Source of the DNA: Thermus aquaticus
GTDB lineage: Bacteria; Deinococcota; Deinococci; Deinococcales; Thermaceae
DNA length: 64,000 nucleotides
NCBI RefSeq assembly: GCF_001280255.1
Contig: NZ_LHCI01000106.1
Coordinates: 417,907 to 481,906, forward strand
Reading direction: 5' to 3'
This document shows, piece after piece, positions 46,387-54,742 of this stretch (positions are counted from its first letter, which is position 1; each line of letters opens with the position of its first letter). The notes below the pieces were generated by a model. That model was not told the DNA's origin and did not search any database. It saw only the letters and a list, made by a program, of their open reading frames with translations. The position numbers were made by a program, and so were the translations under genes.

Positions 46387-47540
46387 GCCCCTTTCGGTTC
46401 CAGGTCACGGCCCGCGCCGGCCGGGCCCGGGTGGGCCTCCTCGCCACCCCCCACGGGACCGTGGAAACCCCCCTCTTCATGCCCGTGGGCACCCAGGGCT
46501 CGGTCAAGGGCCTCCTCCCCCGGGACCTGAAGGAAATCGGGAGCCAGGTCCTCCTGGCCAACACCTACCACCTCCTCCTGCGCCCGGGGCCCGAAAGGGT
46601 GCGGGCCTTTGGGGGGCTTCACGGCTTCGCCGGCTGGAAGGGTCCCTGGCTCACGGACTCCGGGGGCTTCCAGGTGATGAGCCTGGGGCACCTGCGCCGC
46701 ATTGACGAGCGGGGCGTGGTCTTCCAAAGCCACCTCAACGGGGACCTGGTGGAGCTTACCCCCGAGCGGAGCATCGCCGTCCAGGAGGCCCTGGGGGCGG
46801 ACCTCATCATGGCCTTTGACGAGTGCCCTCCCTACCCCTCCCCCAGGGAGTACCTGAAGGCCTCCTTGGAAAGAACCCTGCGCTGGCTAGAGCGGAGCCT
46901 GAAGGCCAAGACCAGGCCCGACCAGGGCCTTTTCGGCATCACCCAGGGGGGGACGGACCCAACGCTCAGGCGGCTTTCCACCCTGGAGACCCTCCGCTTT
47001 GATCTGCCGGGGTACGCCATCGGGGGCCTGGCCGTGGGGGAGTCTAAGGAGGAGATGTTCCCCATGGTGGAGCTCTCCACCGCCCTCCTCCCCGAGGAGC
47101 GCCCCCGCTACCTCATGGGGGTGGGCCACCCCGAGGACCTGGTGGCGGCCATGGGCCTGGGGGTGGACCTCTTTGACTGCGTCTACCCCACCCGCACGGG
47201 CCGCTTCGGCAGCGCCCTGGTGCCCGAGGGGCGCCTCAACCTGAAAAACGCCCGCCACCTCGAGGAGAAGGGACCCCTGGAGGAAGGCTGCGACTGCTAT
47301 GCCTGCCAGAGCTTCAGCCGGGGCTACATCGCCCACCTGGTCCGCTCCGGGGAGATGCTGGGGGCCATCTTGCTTTCCCTCCACAACCTCCGCTTCCTCC
47401 ACCGCCTCACCGAAGGGGCTAAAGCGGCCATCCGAGAAGGCCGGTACGGGGACTTCGCCCGGGCCTTCGCCGAAAGGCGCTTTGGCCGGGAGGTGCCCCT
47501 TTGGTTCCGGGAGGCCTTGGCGGCGGGAGGGCACTGGTAG
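46383..47540 (+). CDS. tgt: tRNA-guanine transglycosylase
   Basis: This TIM-barrel enzyme of 385 residues swaps guanine 34 for preQ1 in GUN-anticodon tRNAs. Marks are [29 protein letters not shown] (catalytic Asp), [33 protein letters not shown] (nucleophile Asp) and the zinc site [17 protein letters not shown] (three Cys and a His). The reading begins ATGAGC, overlapping the ispG stop, so it is co-translated. Confidence 0.95.
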   Translation: MSPFRFQVTARAGRARVGLLATPHGTVETPLFMPVGTQGSVKGLLPRDLKEIGSQVLLANTYHLLLRPGPERVRAFGGLHGFAGWKGPWLTDSGGFQVMSLGHLRRIDERGVVFQSHLNGDLVELTPERSIAVQEALGADLIMAFDECPPYPSPREYLKASLERTLRWLERSLKAKTRPDQGLFGITQGGTDPTLRRLSTLETLRFDLPGYAIGGLAVGESKEEMFPMVELSTALLPEERPRYLMGVGHPEDLVAAMGLGVDLFDCVYPTRTGRFGSALVPEGRLNLKNARHLEEKGPLEEGCDCYACQSFSRGYIAHLVRSGEMLGAILLSLHNLRFLHRLTEGAKAAIREGRYGDFARAFAERRFGREVPLWFREALAAGGHW

Positions 47541-47561
47541 AATGCCCCTGGTGCCCCTGGT

Positions 47562-48797
47562 ATGAAGCCAAGGTATCTCCTCCTGGGCCTGCAGCACACG
47601 GTGGCCATGTTCGGGGCCACGGTCCTGGTCCCCCTCCTCACCGGCCTCAACCCCTCGGTGGCCCTCTTCACCGCCGGGCTCGGCACCCTGGTCTTCCACC
47701 TGGTCACGGGACGGATGGTGCCGGTCTTTCTGGGCTCCAGCTTCGCCTTCATCGCCCCCATCCTGGCCGCCAAGGAGGCGGGCTTCTCCTTGAGCGCCAT
47801 AGGTGGCGGCCTCATGGCGGCGGGGCTCGTCTACGGCCTCTTCGCCCTCCTGGTCCTCCTCATCGGTTCCGAAAGGGTGCGCTGGGTCTTCCCGCCGGTG
47901 GTCACCGGGCCCGTCATCGTGGTCATCGGCCTCACCCTGGCCCCGGTGGCGGTGCAGATGGCCAGCAAGGACTGGCTTCTGGCCATAGTCACCTTTGCCA
48001 GCGCGGTGGTGAGCGCCGTGTTCTTCCGGGGACTTTTCCAGATGATCCCCGTGCTGATAGGGGTGGGGGCGGGCTACCTTCTGGCCCTCCTCTTGGGCCG
48101 GGTGGACCTGAAGCCCCTCCAGGAGGCCCTCTGGTTCGGCGTGCCCCAGTTCACCCTGGCCAGCCTGGAGTGGGGGGCGGTCCTCCTCATCGCCCCGGTG
48201 GCCTTCGTCACCGTCATGGAGCACATCGGCGACATCCTCACCAACGGCCGGGTGGTGGGGAAGGACTTCTTCACCAAGCCCGGTCTCCACCGCACCCTTC
48301 TGGGGGACGGGCTCGCCACCAGCCTGGCGGGCCTCCTGGGGGGCCCCGCCAACACCACCTACTCGGAGAACACCGGGGTCTTAGCGGTGACCCGGGTCTA
48401 CGAACCCTTGGTCCTGCGCCTGGCCGCCCTCTTCGCCATCCTCCTCTCCTTCTCGCCCAAGCTGGCCACCCTCCTGCAGACCCTGCCCCAGGGGGTTCTG
48501 GGGGGGATCTCCATGCTCCTCTTCGGCATGATCGCCTCCATCGGCATCCGCACCCTGGCCGAGGCGGAGATTGACTTCACCAAGAGCCGCAACCTGATCG
48601 TGGTCTCCGCCATCCTGGTCCTGGGCCTGGGCGGGGCCGTGGCCAACTTGGGCACCATCCAGGTGGCGGGGGCCGCCCTCCCCCTCAAGGTGAGCGGCAT
48701 GGCCCTGGCCGCCCTGGCGGGGGTGGTCCTGAACCTCCTCCTGCCCCAAAAGCTGGAGCCCGAAGGGCTGGCCACCGAGGAGGAGCGGATCCCCTAA
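47562..48797 (+). CDS. NCS2-family uracil/xanthine permease
   Basis: This membrane protein of 411 residues has about 14 helices, with the UraA landmarks [44 protein letters not shown] (transport Glu), [25 protein letters not shown] (the QNxG-equivalent motif) and [19 protein letters not shown]. It should import uracil or a related base by proton symport. The uraA/pyrP name fits best, but xanthine specificity is possible. A TAGAAT -10 box lies about 20 bases upstream, overlapping the end of tgt. Confidence 0.9.
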   Translation: MKPRYLLLGLQHTVAMFGATVLVPLLTGLNPSVALFTAGLGTLVFHLVTGRMVPVFLGSSFAFIAPILAAKEAGFSLSAIGGGLMAAGLVYGLFALLVLLIGSERVRWVFPPVVTGPVIVVIGLTLAPVAVQMASKDWLLAIVTFASAVVSAVFFRGLFQMIPVLIGVGAGYLLALLLGRVDLKPLQEALWFGVPQFTLASLEWGAVLLIAPVAFVTVMEHIGDILTNGRVVGKDFFTKPGLHRTLLGDGLATSLAGLLGGPANTTYSENTGVLAVTRVYEPLVLRLAALFAILLSFSPKLATLLQTLPQGVLGGISMLLFGMIASIGIRTLAEAEIDFTKSRNLIVVSAILVLGLGGAVANLGTIQVAGAALPLKVSGMALAALAGVVLNLLLPQKLEPEGLATEEERIP

Positions 48798-48805
48798 AAA
48801 AACCC

Positions 48806-49903
48806 TCAGCCCTCCCGGTAGAAGCGGCTTTGGCGGTAGTAATCCTCCAGGAGGACCTTTAAAAAGGCGGCGGCGGGCACCCCCAGAAGGGCCCCCCACA
48901 GCCCCAAAAGGCTCGCCCCTACCAGGATGGCGGCGATGGCCGTCACCGGGTGGAGGCGGGTAGCCCGGCCCACGATCAGGGGACCGAAGAGGTTCCCCTC
49001 CAGCTGGTTGGCCAGCCAGAGGACCAAAAAGGCCAGGAGCACCTTGACCAGGCCCCCCGTGGCGGCGAGAAGCAGGGCGGGGACCCCGGAGACGATGACC
49101 CCCACGAAGGGGATGAGGTTGAAGACCCCCGCCAGAAAGCCCAGGCTCGCCGCCAAGGGCACGCCCACCAGGGAAAGCCCCACCCCCACGATAAGGCCCA
49201 CCAGAAAGGCCACCAAAAGCTGGCCCCGCACGTAGCCCCCCACGCTCCGGTCCAGCTTCCGGGCCAGGTCGGCCACCAGGGGCTGGTAGGGCTCGGGGAA
49301 GGCCAGAAGGGCCGCCCGCCCCAGGCGGGGCAGGTCGTAGAGGAAGTAGATGGAAAGGGTCAGGGCGGTGAGGAGCTGGAAGACCCCGCCCACCAGGGAG
49401 GCGAAGAAGCCGAGAAGGTTTCCCCCCTGGCCCAGGAGGCCCTGGACGAAGCGCAGCAGGGTTTCCAGAAAGCTCTGCAACAGGCCCTGGAGGTTGCGGC
49501 TGGCCTCGGCCAGGATTGGCTTCAGGCTCTCGGGCACCGGAACGGCCCGCACCCGGTCGGGAAGGCTGAGGAGCCAGGCCAGGAAGGGGTCCAGGAGGCG
49601 GGGGAGCTCCTGGGCCAGGCGGGAAAGCTCCACCACCGTTTGCGCCGTGAGGAAGGAGGCGAGGCCCAGGAAGAGGCCAAGCCCCAGGTAGACCAAGACC
49701 ACCCCCAAAGCCCGGGGAAGCCTCTGGGCCTCAAAGAAACGCACCAGGGGGTGGGCGAGGTAGGCGAAGGCGAAGGCGGTGAGGAGGATCTGCAAAGCGG
49801 GCCAGGCCCGCTGGAGGAGGCGGAAGCCAAGGTAGAAGAGGAGGAGGTAAACGGCCACCCGCACGTAGGGGTTGGCCCAGACCTGGCGGAAGGCTTCCCT
49901 CAT
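48806..49903 (-). CDS. AI-2E family (PerM-like) membrane transporter
   Basis: This protein of 365 residues has about seven membrane helices. The conserved C-terminal block is VGIIVGVGLSLVGVPLAASLGFLAGVFNLIPFVGVIVSGVPALLLA, followed by NQLEGNLFGPLIVGRATRLHPVTAIAAILVGASLLGLWGALLGVPAAA. Such proteins export AI-2, fatty acids or Na+ in different species; no substrate can be assigned. It lies 7 bases after the M23-like gene, in the same direction, and converges with the NCS2 permease. Confidence 0.85.
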   Translation of the reverse strand: MREAFRQVWANPYVRVAVYLLLFYLGFRLLQRAWPALQILLTAFAFAYLAHPLVRFFEAQRLPRALGVVLVYLGLGLFLGLASFLTAQTVVELSRLAQELPRLLDPFLAWLLSLPDRVRAVPVPESLKPILAEASRNLQGLLQSFLETLLRFVQGLLGQGGNLLGFFASLVGGVFQLLTALTLSIYFLYDLPRLGRAALLAFPEPYQPLVADLARKLDRSVGGYVRGQLLVAFLVGLIVGVGLSLVGVPLAASLGFLAGVFNLIPFVGVIVSGVPALLLAATGGLVKVLLAFLVLWLANQLEGNLFGPLIVGRATRLHPVTAIAAILVGASLLGLWGALLGVPAAAFLKVLLEDYYRQSRFYREG

Positions 49904-49910
49904 ATGGGGG

Positions 49911-50606
49911 CTATTTTACGGAGAAGAAGGCCTTGGCCTGGCGGAGGAGCTCCTCCTTGGGAAGGCCCTGGAAGAGGAAGGTTCCCCGGTCGGGGGCTCC
50001 CTCCCAGACCTCAAAGAGGAGCCTGGGGGCCCCGCCCTGAAGCCCGGTGTTGCCGAGATAGCCCAGGGGGTCTCCCCGGAAGACCTTATCCCCCACCTTT
50101 AGCCCCGGGTAAGGGGCCTGAAGGTGGGCGTAGACCGAGGTGCGCCCGTCAGGGTGGCGGACCCAGACCTCGAGGCCCCGCAAGAGGTCCATGTCTTCCG
50201 GGGAGGCCCCGTCCTTCACCCGCTCCATGAGGGCCCGCCAGGCCTCGAGGCTTGGCTCCTGGTAGGCCTCTTCCACCTTGACCACCTCCCCGGCCTGGGC
50301 CGCCACCACCCCCATCCCCCGCACCACGGGGACGCAGGCATCCCCGTCCACGAAAACGAAACCCGCGCTCACCCCCTTGCGGTAGGGGCGGGGGGCGCCA
50401 GGCAGGTTCTCCGGGCGGGAGGGGAGGCAGGCCCCGGGCAGGGGGAGGCGGTAGCCCTCGGGGACCAGGGCCGCCTTCTCCCTTAGAAGGCCCACCTCCT
50501 CCCTCAGGGCGTGAAGCTGCCGCCCCCGAAGGGCGAAGCCCAGGGTCACCACCAGGGCGTAAAGGGCGAGGGCGAAGAGGAGGTAGTGCCCCGGCTTCAG
50601 GTTCAT
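49911..50606 (-). CDS. Degenerate M23 (LytM-like) protein, membrane-anchored
   Basis: This protein of 231 residues has one N-terminal membrane helix (LLFALALYALVVTLGFAL), a short coiled coil (LHALREEVGLLREKAAL) and a LytM-like fold (GMGVVAAQAGEVVKVEE, SVYAHLQAPYPGLKVGDKV, GDPLGYLGNTG). Of the metal ligands of active M23 peptidases, the first His-x3-Asp is missing (GVSAGFVFVDGD) and the HLHFE end is LLFEVW; only YAHL is kept. It probably activates an amidase, as EnvC and NlpD do, rather than cutting peptidoglycan. Confidence 0.7.
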   Translation of the reverse strand: MNLKPGHYLLFALALYALVVTLGFALRGRQLHALREEVGLLREKAALVPEGYRLPLPGACLPSRPENLPGAPRPYRKGVSAGFVFVDGDACVPVVRGMGVVAAQAGEVVKVEEAYQEPSLEAWRALMERVKDGASPEDMDLLRGLEVWVRHPDGRTSVYAHLQAPYPGLKVGDKVFRGDPLGYLGNTGLQGGAPRLLFEVWEGAPDRGTFLFQGLPKEELLRQAKAFFSVK

Positions 50607-50661
50607 GCCTCCAGTCTAAAGGGCCCAGGGGTCAGCCCCTGGGCCCTTTGGGCAAGGGGGG

Positions 50662-50958
50662 CTAGAGAAGCTTAAGAAGCTCCTTCTTGATCTCCTTGGC
50701 GGAGAGGCCCTCCAGCTTCAGCCCCCGGGCCTTTTCCAGAAGCTCGTAGACCTTGGGGATGTGGCTCGCCGCCACCCGGAAGGTGATCTCCTGGCCGGCC
50801 ACCTGGACGCGGACCTTCTGCAGGTTGGGGTACTGGCGGCGCTTGGAGATGCCGGTGGTCTTCTTGCCCACGCCCCCTTCCCGCTTGGCCTTCCCCCGCC
50901 GCTCAATGCTGTTGGCCACGATGGGCCGCTTTCCGCTGATCTCGCACACCTTGGACAT
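50662..50958 (-). CDS. rpmB: 50S ribosomal protein L28
   Basis: This protein of 98 residues starts [30 protein letters not shown] and continues with the L28 core ([35 protein letters not shown]). The length and C-terminal lysine-rich helix match T. thermophilus L28. The start at 50958 has GGAGGGT 5 bases upstream. A TATACT -10 box (50991-50996, minus strand) drives it; a longer reading from 51000 begins inside that promoter. Confidence 0.95.
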   Translation of the reverse strand: MSKVCEISGKRPIVANSIERRGKAKREGGVGKKTTGISKRRQYPNLQKVRVQVAGQEITFRVAASHIPKVYELLEKARGLKLEGLSAKEIKKELLKLL

Positions 50959-50990
50959 GGCACCCTCCTGCCCGAAGGCAAACCCTAAGG

Positions 50991-50996
50991 AGTATA
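50991..50996 (-). promoter_or_regulatory. -10 box of rpmB
   Basis: TATACT lies 32 bases before the rpmB ATG on the minus strand, leaving a short leader with a proper ribosome-binding site. Divergent lspA begins 22 bases to the right. Confidence 0.5.
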
Positions 50997-51017
50997 GCAC
51001 AGGTTAGACTCTTGGGG

Positions 51018-51467
51018 ATGCCCACGGTGCTGGTACCCCTTCTTTTGGCCTTTGACCAGATCCTGAAGCTCTGGGCCCTGGAGAACCTCTCCCCCATCCC
51101 GAGGCCCCTCCTGGGGGACCTCCTCTACCTCACCCTGGTCAGAAACACCGGGGCGGGCTTTGGCCTCCTTCAGGACAAGGCCCAGATCCTGGGCTGGGTG
51201 AGCCTTCTCGTGGGGGGCGTTCTCCTCTACCTCCTGGGCTTCCGCCGCTACCCCCCGGCCTTTACCCTGGGCCTTTCCCTGGTGGCGGCGGGGGCTTTGG
51301 GGAACGGCGTTGACCGCCTGGGCCGGGGCTTTGTGGTGGACTACCTGGACCTGGGGACCCAGATCCCCCTCATCGCCCAGTTCCCGGTCTTCAACCTGGC
51401 GGACGTATGCGTGACCCTGGGGGCGGCCATCCTGCTTCTCTCCCCCAGGAGAAGAAGGCGCTACTGA
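51018..51467 (+). CDS. lspA: Lipoprotein signal peptidase (signal peptidase II)
   Basis: This protein of 149 residues has four membrane helices. The catalytic aspartates are in GNGVDRLGRGFVVDYLD and FNLADVCVTLGA; the N-terminal FDQILKLWA and LVRNTGAGFGLLQ are the other conserved regions. It cleaves before the lipidated Cys of prolipoproteins such as that at 16129. I chose ATG 51018; a TTG two codons upstream is possible. Its stop overlaps aspC (convergent) by 7 bases. Confidence 0.93.
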   Translation: MPTVLVPLLLAFDQILKLWALENLSPIPRPLLGDLLYLTLVRNTGAGFGLLQDKAQILGWVSLLVGGVLLYLLGFRRYPPAFTLGLSLVAAGALGNGVDRLGRGFVVDYLDLGTQIPLIAQFPVFNLADVCVTLGAAILLLSPRRRRRY

Positions 51468-52612
51468 AGGGCCTGGGCGAAGCGCTCCAGGGCCTTCTTC
51501 AGGTTCTCCTCGCCCGTGGCGTAGGAAAGGCGCACGTGGCCAAAGGCGGCGAAGTCGGTGCCCGGCACCACCGCTACCCCCGCCATAAGGAGCCTCTCCG
51601 CCGCCTCCACCTCGTTTGGGGCGAAGGGGGAGGTGTCCATGAGGACGTAGAAGGCCCCGCTGGGGCGCACCGCCTCGAGGCCAATCCGAGAAAGCCCCTC
51701 CAGGAGGAGGTCCCGCCTTTTCCTGTAGGCTTCCCTGGCCATGGCGATGAAGGCCATGGAGGCCTCCCGGTTGGTGAGGGCCTCGAGGGTGGCCCACTGG
51801 GCGATGGTGTCGGGGCTGGTGGTGGACTGACTGGAGACGTCGGCCATGGCCTTGATGACCGCCTTGGGGCCGCAGGCGTAGCCGATGCGCCAGCCCGTCA
51901 TGGCGAAGGCCTTGGCGGCGCCGTTCACGGTGATGGTGTGCTCTGGGGCCAGGGTGCCGGGGGAGAAGTGGGCCCCCTCGTAGATGAGGTGCTCGTAGAT
52001 CTCGTCGCTGACCAGGTAGAAGTCGTGCTGAAGGGCCATCTCGGCCAGGGCCCGCAAAACCTCCTCCGGGTAGACGACCCCCGTGGGGTTGTTGGGGGAG
52101 TTGACCACCAGGGCCTTGGTCCTAGGGGTGATGGCCCGGCGCACCCGCTCGGGGTCAGGGACAAAGCCCTCCTCGGGCAGGGTGGGGACCTCCACCGGCA
52201 CCCCCCCGGCGAAGCGCACCATCTCCGGGTAACTCACCCAATAGGGGGCCAGGACGATGACCTCGTCCCCGGGGTCCAGGATGGCCTGGAAGAGGTTGAA
52301 GAGGGCCTGCTTGCCCCCCACGGTGACGATGGTCTCCTCGGGGGTCACCTCCAGGCCGTTTTCCCGGCGGAACTTCTCGGCCACAGCTTCCCTCAGCTCG
52401 GGGATGCCGGCGGGAGGGGCGTACTTGGTCTTGCCCTGGGCCAGGGCCCGCCTGGCCGCCTCCTTGACGTGCTCGGGGGTGTCAAAGTCGGGCTCCCCGG
52501 CGGTGAGGGCCACCAGGTCCACCCCTTTTCGCCTCAGCTCCAGGGCGCGGGCGTTGACCGCCACCGTGGCCGAGGGCTTCATGGACTTCACCCTTTGGGA
52601 AAGGCCCCGCAT
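51461..52612 (-). CDS. aspC: Aspartate aminotransferase
   Basis: This fold type I PLP enzyme of 383 residues is nearly the same as the T. thermophilus aspartate aminotransferase I recall (385 residues). Key features are LTAGEPDFDTPEHV, KTKYAPPAGIPELR, NSPNNPTG, SDEIYEHL, the PLP lysine in NGAAKAFAMTGWRIGYACGP (K of AAKAF) and the C-terminal Arg in HVRLSYA. It also accepts arogenate-like substrates in some thermophiles. A TATACT box 6 bases before the ATG marks a leaderless message, divergent from the MNT gene. Confidence 0.95.
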   Translation of the reverse strand: MRGLSQRVKSMKPSATVAVNARALELRRKGVDLVALTAGEPDFDTPEHVKEAARRALAQGKTKYAPPAGIPELREAVAEKFRRENGLEVTPEETIVTVGGKQALFNLFQAILDPGDEVIVLAPYWVSYPEMVRFAGGVPVEVPTLPEEGFVPDPERVRRAITPRTKALVVNSPNNPTGVVYPEEVLRALAEMALQHDFYLVSDEIYEHLIYEGAHFSPGTLAPEHTITVNGAAKAFAMTGWRIGYACGPKAVIKAMADVSSQSTTSPDTIAQWATLEALTNREASMAFIAMAREAYRKRRDLLLEGLSRIGLEAVRPSGAFYVLMDTSPFAPNEVEAAERLLMAGVAVVPGTDFAAFGHVRLSYATGEENLKKALERFAQALQ

Positions 52613-52618
52613 GGCATG

Positions 52619-52635
52619 AGTATACGGGGTAAAAT
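52619..52635. promoter_or_regulatory. Divergent leaderless promoters of aspC and the MNT gene
   Basis: TATACT on the minus strand (52619-52624) ends 6 bases from the aspC ATG, and TAAAAT on the plus strand (52630-52635) ends 6 bases from the GTG at 52642. The two start codons are only 29 bases apart. Confidence 0.6.
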
Positions 52636-52641
52636 GAACCT

Positions 52642-52941
52642 GTGGACCCGGTGCTGCAGAAGGTGGTGGAGAAGATGGCGTCCCGCCAGGAGGGACGGCG
52701 TTATCGCCTTTACCTTTTTGGCTCCCGGGCCCTAGGGGAGCACACGCCCCGCTCCGACTACGACTTGGCCATTTGGGCGGAACCTCCCCTGGACCTGGCC
52801 ACCTTAAGCCAAATCCGGGAGGAGCTGGAAGAGCTCCCCATCCTGCAGAGGGTGGACCTAGTGGAACTCTCCTGGGCTCCAGGGCTCAGGGAAAAGGTGG
52901 AACGAGAGGGGATTCTCCTTGGGGAGGGAGGAGAAGCTTAA
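52642..52941 (+). CDS. MNT-type nucleotidyltransferase (antitoxin-like)
   Basis: This protein of 99 residues has the minimal nucleotidyltransferase signature LYLFGSRALGEHTPRSDYDLAIW: GS then the D-x-D metal pair. The remainder (LEELPILQRVDLVELSWAP) contains a third acidic strand. It starts with a GTG, 6 bases after TAAAAT. It overlaps by 23 bases a HEPN-type (HI0074-like) gene, the usual partner, but that gene is cut short. With the toxin or substrate-binding partner gone, this gene may now be free to decay. Confidence 0.85.
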   Translation: MDPVLQKVVEKMASRQEGRRYRLYLFGSRALGEHTPRSDYDLAIWAEPPLDLATLSQIREELEELPILQRVDLVELSWAPGLREKVEREGILLGEGGEA

Positions 52942-53045
52942 GGAACAGGTGGCCCTTTTGCGCAGAGCCGTGGCCCGCTTGGCCTCCGCTTTGGCCCAAC
53001 CCAAGGACGAGTTTGTGCGGGACTCGGCCATCCAACGTAAGGCTT
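52919..53045 (+). pseudogene. Truncated HEPN (HI0074-type) partner of the MNT gene
   Basis: From a TTG at 52919 the frame gives KLKEQVALLRRAVARLASALAQ then KDEFVRDSAIQR, the N-terminal helix and first conserved motif of HI0074-type HEPN proteins (normally RDSAIQRFEFTFELAWK, 130-140 residues in full). Similarity stops at about 53039, where the next bases lead into repeat element copy C (from 53046). The frame stays open to 53215, but everything after is element DNA and antisense of dagK. The RxxxxH catalytic region of the family is lost, so this is a broken gene. Confidence 0.7.
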
Positions 53046-53152
53046 CTAAGTGCCCGCGCTTTGGTTTCGCAACATGGGGTGCCAAAGCCAGGGCTGGGGA
53101 AGGCCTTTTCTGGTGCCCCCACCGCGGCCAAAGCCGCGGTGGGGTACTTAAG
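53046..53152 (-). repeat. Stop-codon repeat element, copy C (inverted)
   Basis: The element is 107 bp on the minus strand, from CTTAAGT (53146-53152) to ACTTAG (plus-strand CTAAGT, 53046-53051). The stem, 53117-53128 with 53133-53144, is base-for-base that of copy A with a different loop. The TAA of its left end is the dagK stop codon. Its other end joins the truncated HEPN gene. Confidence 0.7.
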
Positions 53153-54065
53153 CCGGTGCGGGCTTTGCCGCTGGCTTCTCCCCCCCGGCCAGGGCCCGCC
53201 TCCCCACGACCCTAAGCCCCAGGGGCTTCACCTCCGCCCGGTATCGGGAAGCCTCGGGAAGAAGCTCCCCGTCGGCGTGGGCGGGCACGGGGTGGGGGAA
53301 CTCCACCGCCACCTCCCGCCCGGCGAGGAAGAGGATCTGGGGGTGGCCCAGGTGCCGGCCCAAAAGGAGGCTGGGCAGGATGAGGACCACGCCCAGCCGG
53401 GAAAGCTCCCGGGCCAGAACCAGGGAGAGGAGGCCGTCCCTGGGGTCGGCCATGGGGGCGATGGGGATGCCGCCTCCGTAGGCGGGCCCGTTCATGGCGG
53501 CCAGGAGGAGCATCTTTCCTCGGTGGACCTCCTCCCCGTCCACAAGAACCCGGCCCTCGGGCAGGCGGAGGTCCTTGAGGACGGAGAAGAGGGCGTAGAG
53601 GTAGCGGGGCATGCCCCGCAGGAAGGAGGGGGCGGCCAGAGCCCTCTTGGCCACCAGGGCGTCAAAGCCGATGCCCAAAAAGGCCCCGAAGGCCTCCCCG
53701 TTCACCAGGCCCAGGTCCACGGCCTCCTCGGGGGCGAAGAGGGCGTGCTCCAGGGCCTCCCGCCAGGGAAGGCCCCTAAGCCCCAGCATCCGGGCGAAAT
53801 CGTTGCCGCTCCCGATGGGGACCACGCCCAGGACCTTGCCCGTCCCCGCCAGGCCCTTCAGGACCTCGTGCACGGTGCCGTCGCCGCCCACGGCCACCAC
53901 CCGGGCCCCCTCGGGCGCCTCCCGGGCGATCTCGGTGGCGTGGCCCGGGCCCTCGGTGAGGAAGGCCCTGGCCCCCTGCTCCCGGGCCGCCTTCAGGATG
54001 GCCCCGGAAAGCCGCCCCACCCTCCCCCGGCCCGCCGCCGGGTTCACGATGACCCACCTTTCCAC
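53148..54065 (-). CDS. Diacylglycerol kinase family lipid kinase (DagK/YegS)
   Basis: This protein of 305 residues has WVIVNPAAGRGRVGR at the start, the nucleotide-binding GGDGTVHEVLKGL, PIGSGNDFARMLG and the metal-site regions GIGFDALVAKRAL and APMADPRDGLL. It probably phosphorylates diacylglycerol or a related lipid at the membrane. The start is GTG at 54065, with TAGAAT 6 bases before it. The C-terminus (AAKPAPA) ends at a TAA inside repeat element copy C. Confidence 0.88.
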   Translation of the reverse strand: MERWVIVNPAAGRGRVGRLSGAILKAAREQGARAFLTEGPGHATEIAREAPEGARVVAVGGDGTVHEVLKGLAGTGKVLGVVPIGSGNDFARMLGLRGLPWREALEHALFAPEEAVDLGLVNGEAFGAFLGIGFDALVAKRALAAPSFLRGMPRYLYALFSVLKDLRLPEGRVLVDGEEVHRGKMLLLAAMNGPAYGGGIPIAPMADPRDGLLSLVLARELSRLGVVLILPSLLLGRHLGHPQILFLAGREVAVEFPHPVPAHADGELLPEASRYRAEVKPLGLRVVGRRALAGGEKPAAKPAPA

Positions 54066-54070
54066 CCCCG

Positions 54071-54077
54071 TATTCTA
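54071..54077. promoter_or_regulatory. Overlapping divergent -10 boxes of dagK and the phosphatase-like gene
   Basis: Seven bases, TATTCTA, hold a -10 for each strand: TATTCT (54071-54076) ends 6 bases before the ATG at 54083, and TAGAAT (54072-54077, minus) ends 6 bases before the GTG at 54065. The start codons are only 17 bases apart. Confidence 0.6.
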
Positions 54078-54082
54078 CGGGC

Positions 54083-54733
54083 ATGGGCCTCTTAGGCCAC
54101 TTCCTCAAAGGCCCCCACCCCAAGACCACCCTCCTCCTTACCCGGGCGGGGCCCGTGGAGAACCCCCACCACCTCCTCTACAGCCACCCGGGCCTCCCCC
54201 TGTCCCGGGAAGGAAAGGAAGCCCTCCTGGCCCTCCTTCCCCTCCTGAAGGCCCACCCTGTGGCCCACGTCTACAGCGCGGACAGCCTGGCGGAAAGGGA
54301 GGCGGCGAGGCTCCTCGCCGAGGCCCTGGGCGTAGGGTACGCCCTCCTGCCCGAGCTTCGCGAAAGGAGCTGGGGGGCCTGGGAGGGAAGGAGCTTCGCC
54401 GAGTTGGAGGCCCGCTTTCCCCAAGAAGTGCAGGCCTGGCTTCTGGACGAAGCGGGCTTCGCCCCGCCGGGAGGGGAAAGCCTAAGGGCGGCCTGGGAAA
54501 GGGGGAAGCGGGCGGTGCGGGGTCTTCTGGAGAAGCACCGGGGCCAGGCCATCCTGGTGATCGGGAACTGCACGGTGAACCGGGCCGCGCTGAGCCTGGC
54601 CCTGCCCCTTCCCCCGGAGGAGGGCCTTCGGCTGGAGCAGGACTACGCCCGGCTTTCCGTGGTGGACTTCTACGGGGAGGAAGGGGTGGTCAAGGCCCTG
54701 AACCTGGACATCTGCCCCCGGTCGGGGGGGTAA
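54083..54733 (+). CDS. Histidine-phosphatase-fold protein lacking the catalytic histidines
   Basis: This protein of 216 residues follows the phosphoglycerate-mutase-like layout: a first strand LLLTRAGPVEN, then SREGKEALLALLPLL, VYSADSLAEREAARLLAEAL, ELRERSWGAWEGRSFAEL and LVIGNCTVNRAALSLAL. In active enzymes the first strand reads RHG and the later one SHG; here they read RAG and IGN, so both catalytic His are replaced. The Glu of ELRE is kept. It is best seen as a pseudoenzyme, perhaps a ligand-binding or regulatory protein. It starts leaderless, 6 bases after TATTCT. Confidence 0.7.
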   Translation: MGLLGHFLKGPHPKTTLLLTRAGPVENPHHLLYSHPGLPLSREGKEALLALLPLLKAHPVAHVYSADSLAEREAARLLAEALGVGYALLPELRERSWGAWEGRSFAELEARFPQEVQAWLLDEAGFAPPGGESLRAAWERGKRAVRGLLEKHRGQAILVIGNCTVNRAALSLALPLPPEEGLRLEQDYARLSVVDFYGEEGVVKALNLDICPRSGG

Positions 54734-54742
54734 ACTGAGGGC

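Noticed and set aside
46887-48290. 467-codon open frame on the minus strand
   Set aside because: It is antisense to tgt and the NCS2 permease; composition marks it as a shadow.
53046-53215. C-terminal half of a HEPN protein in the frame running to 53215
   Set aside because: This part is repeat element and antisense of dagK, with no HEPN similarity.
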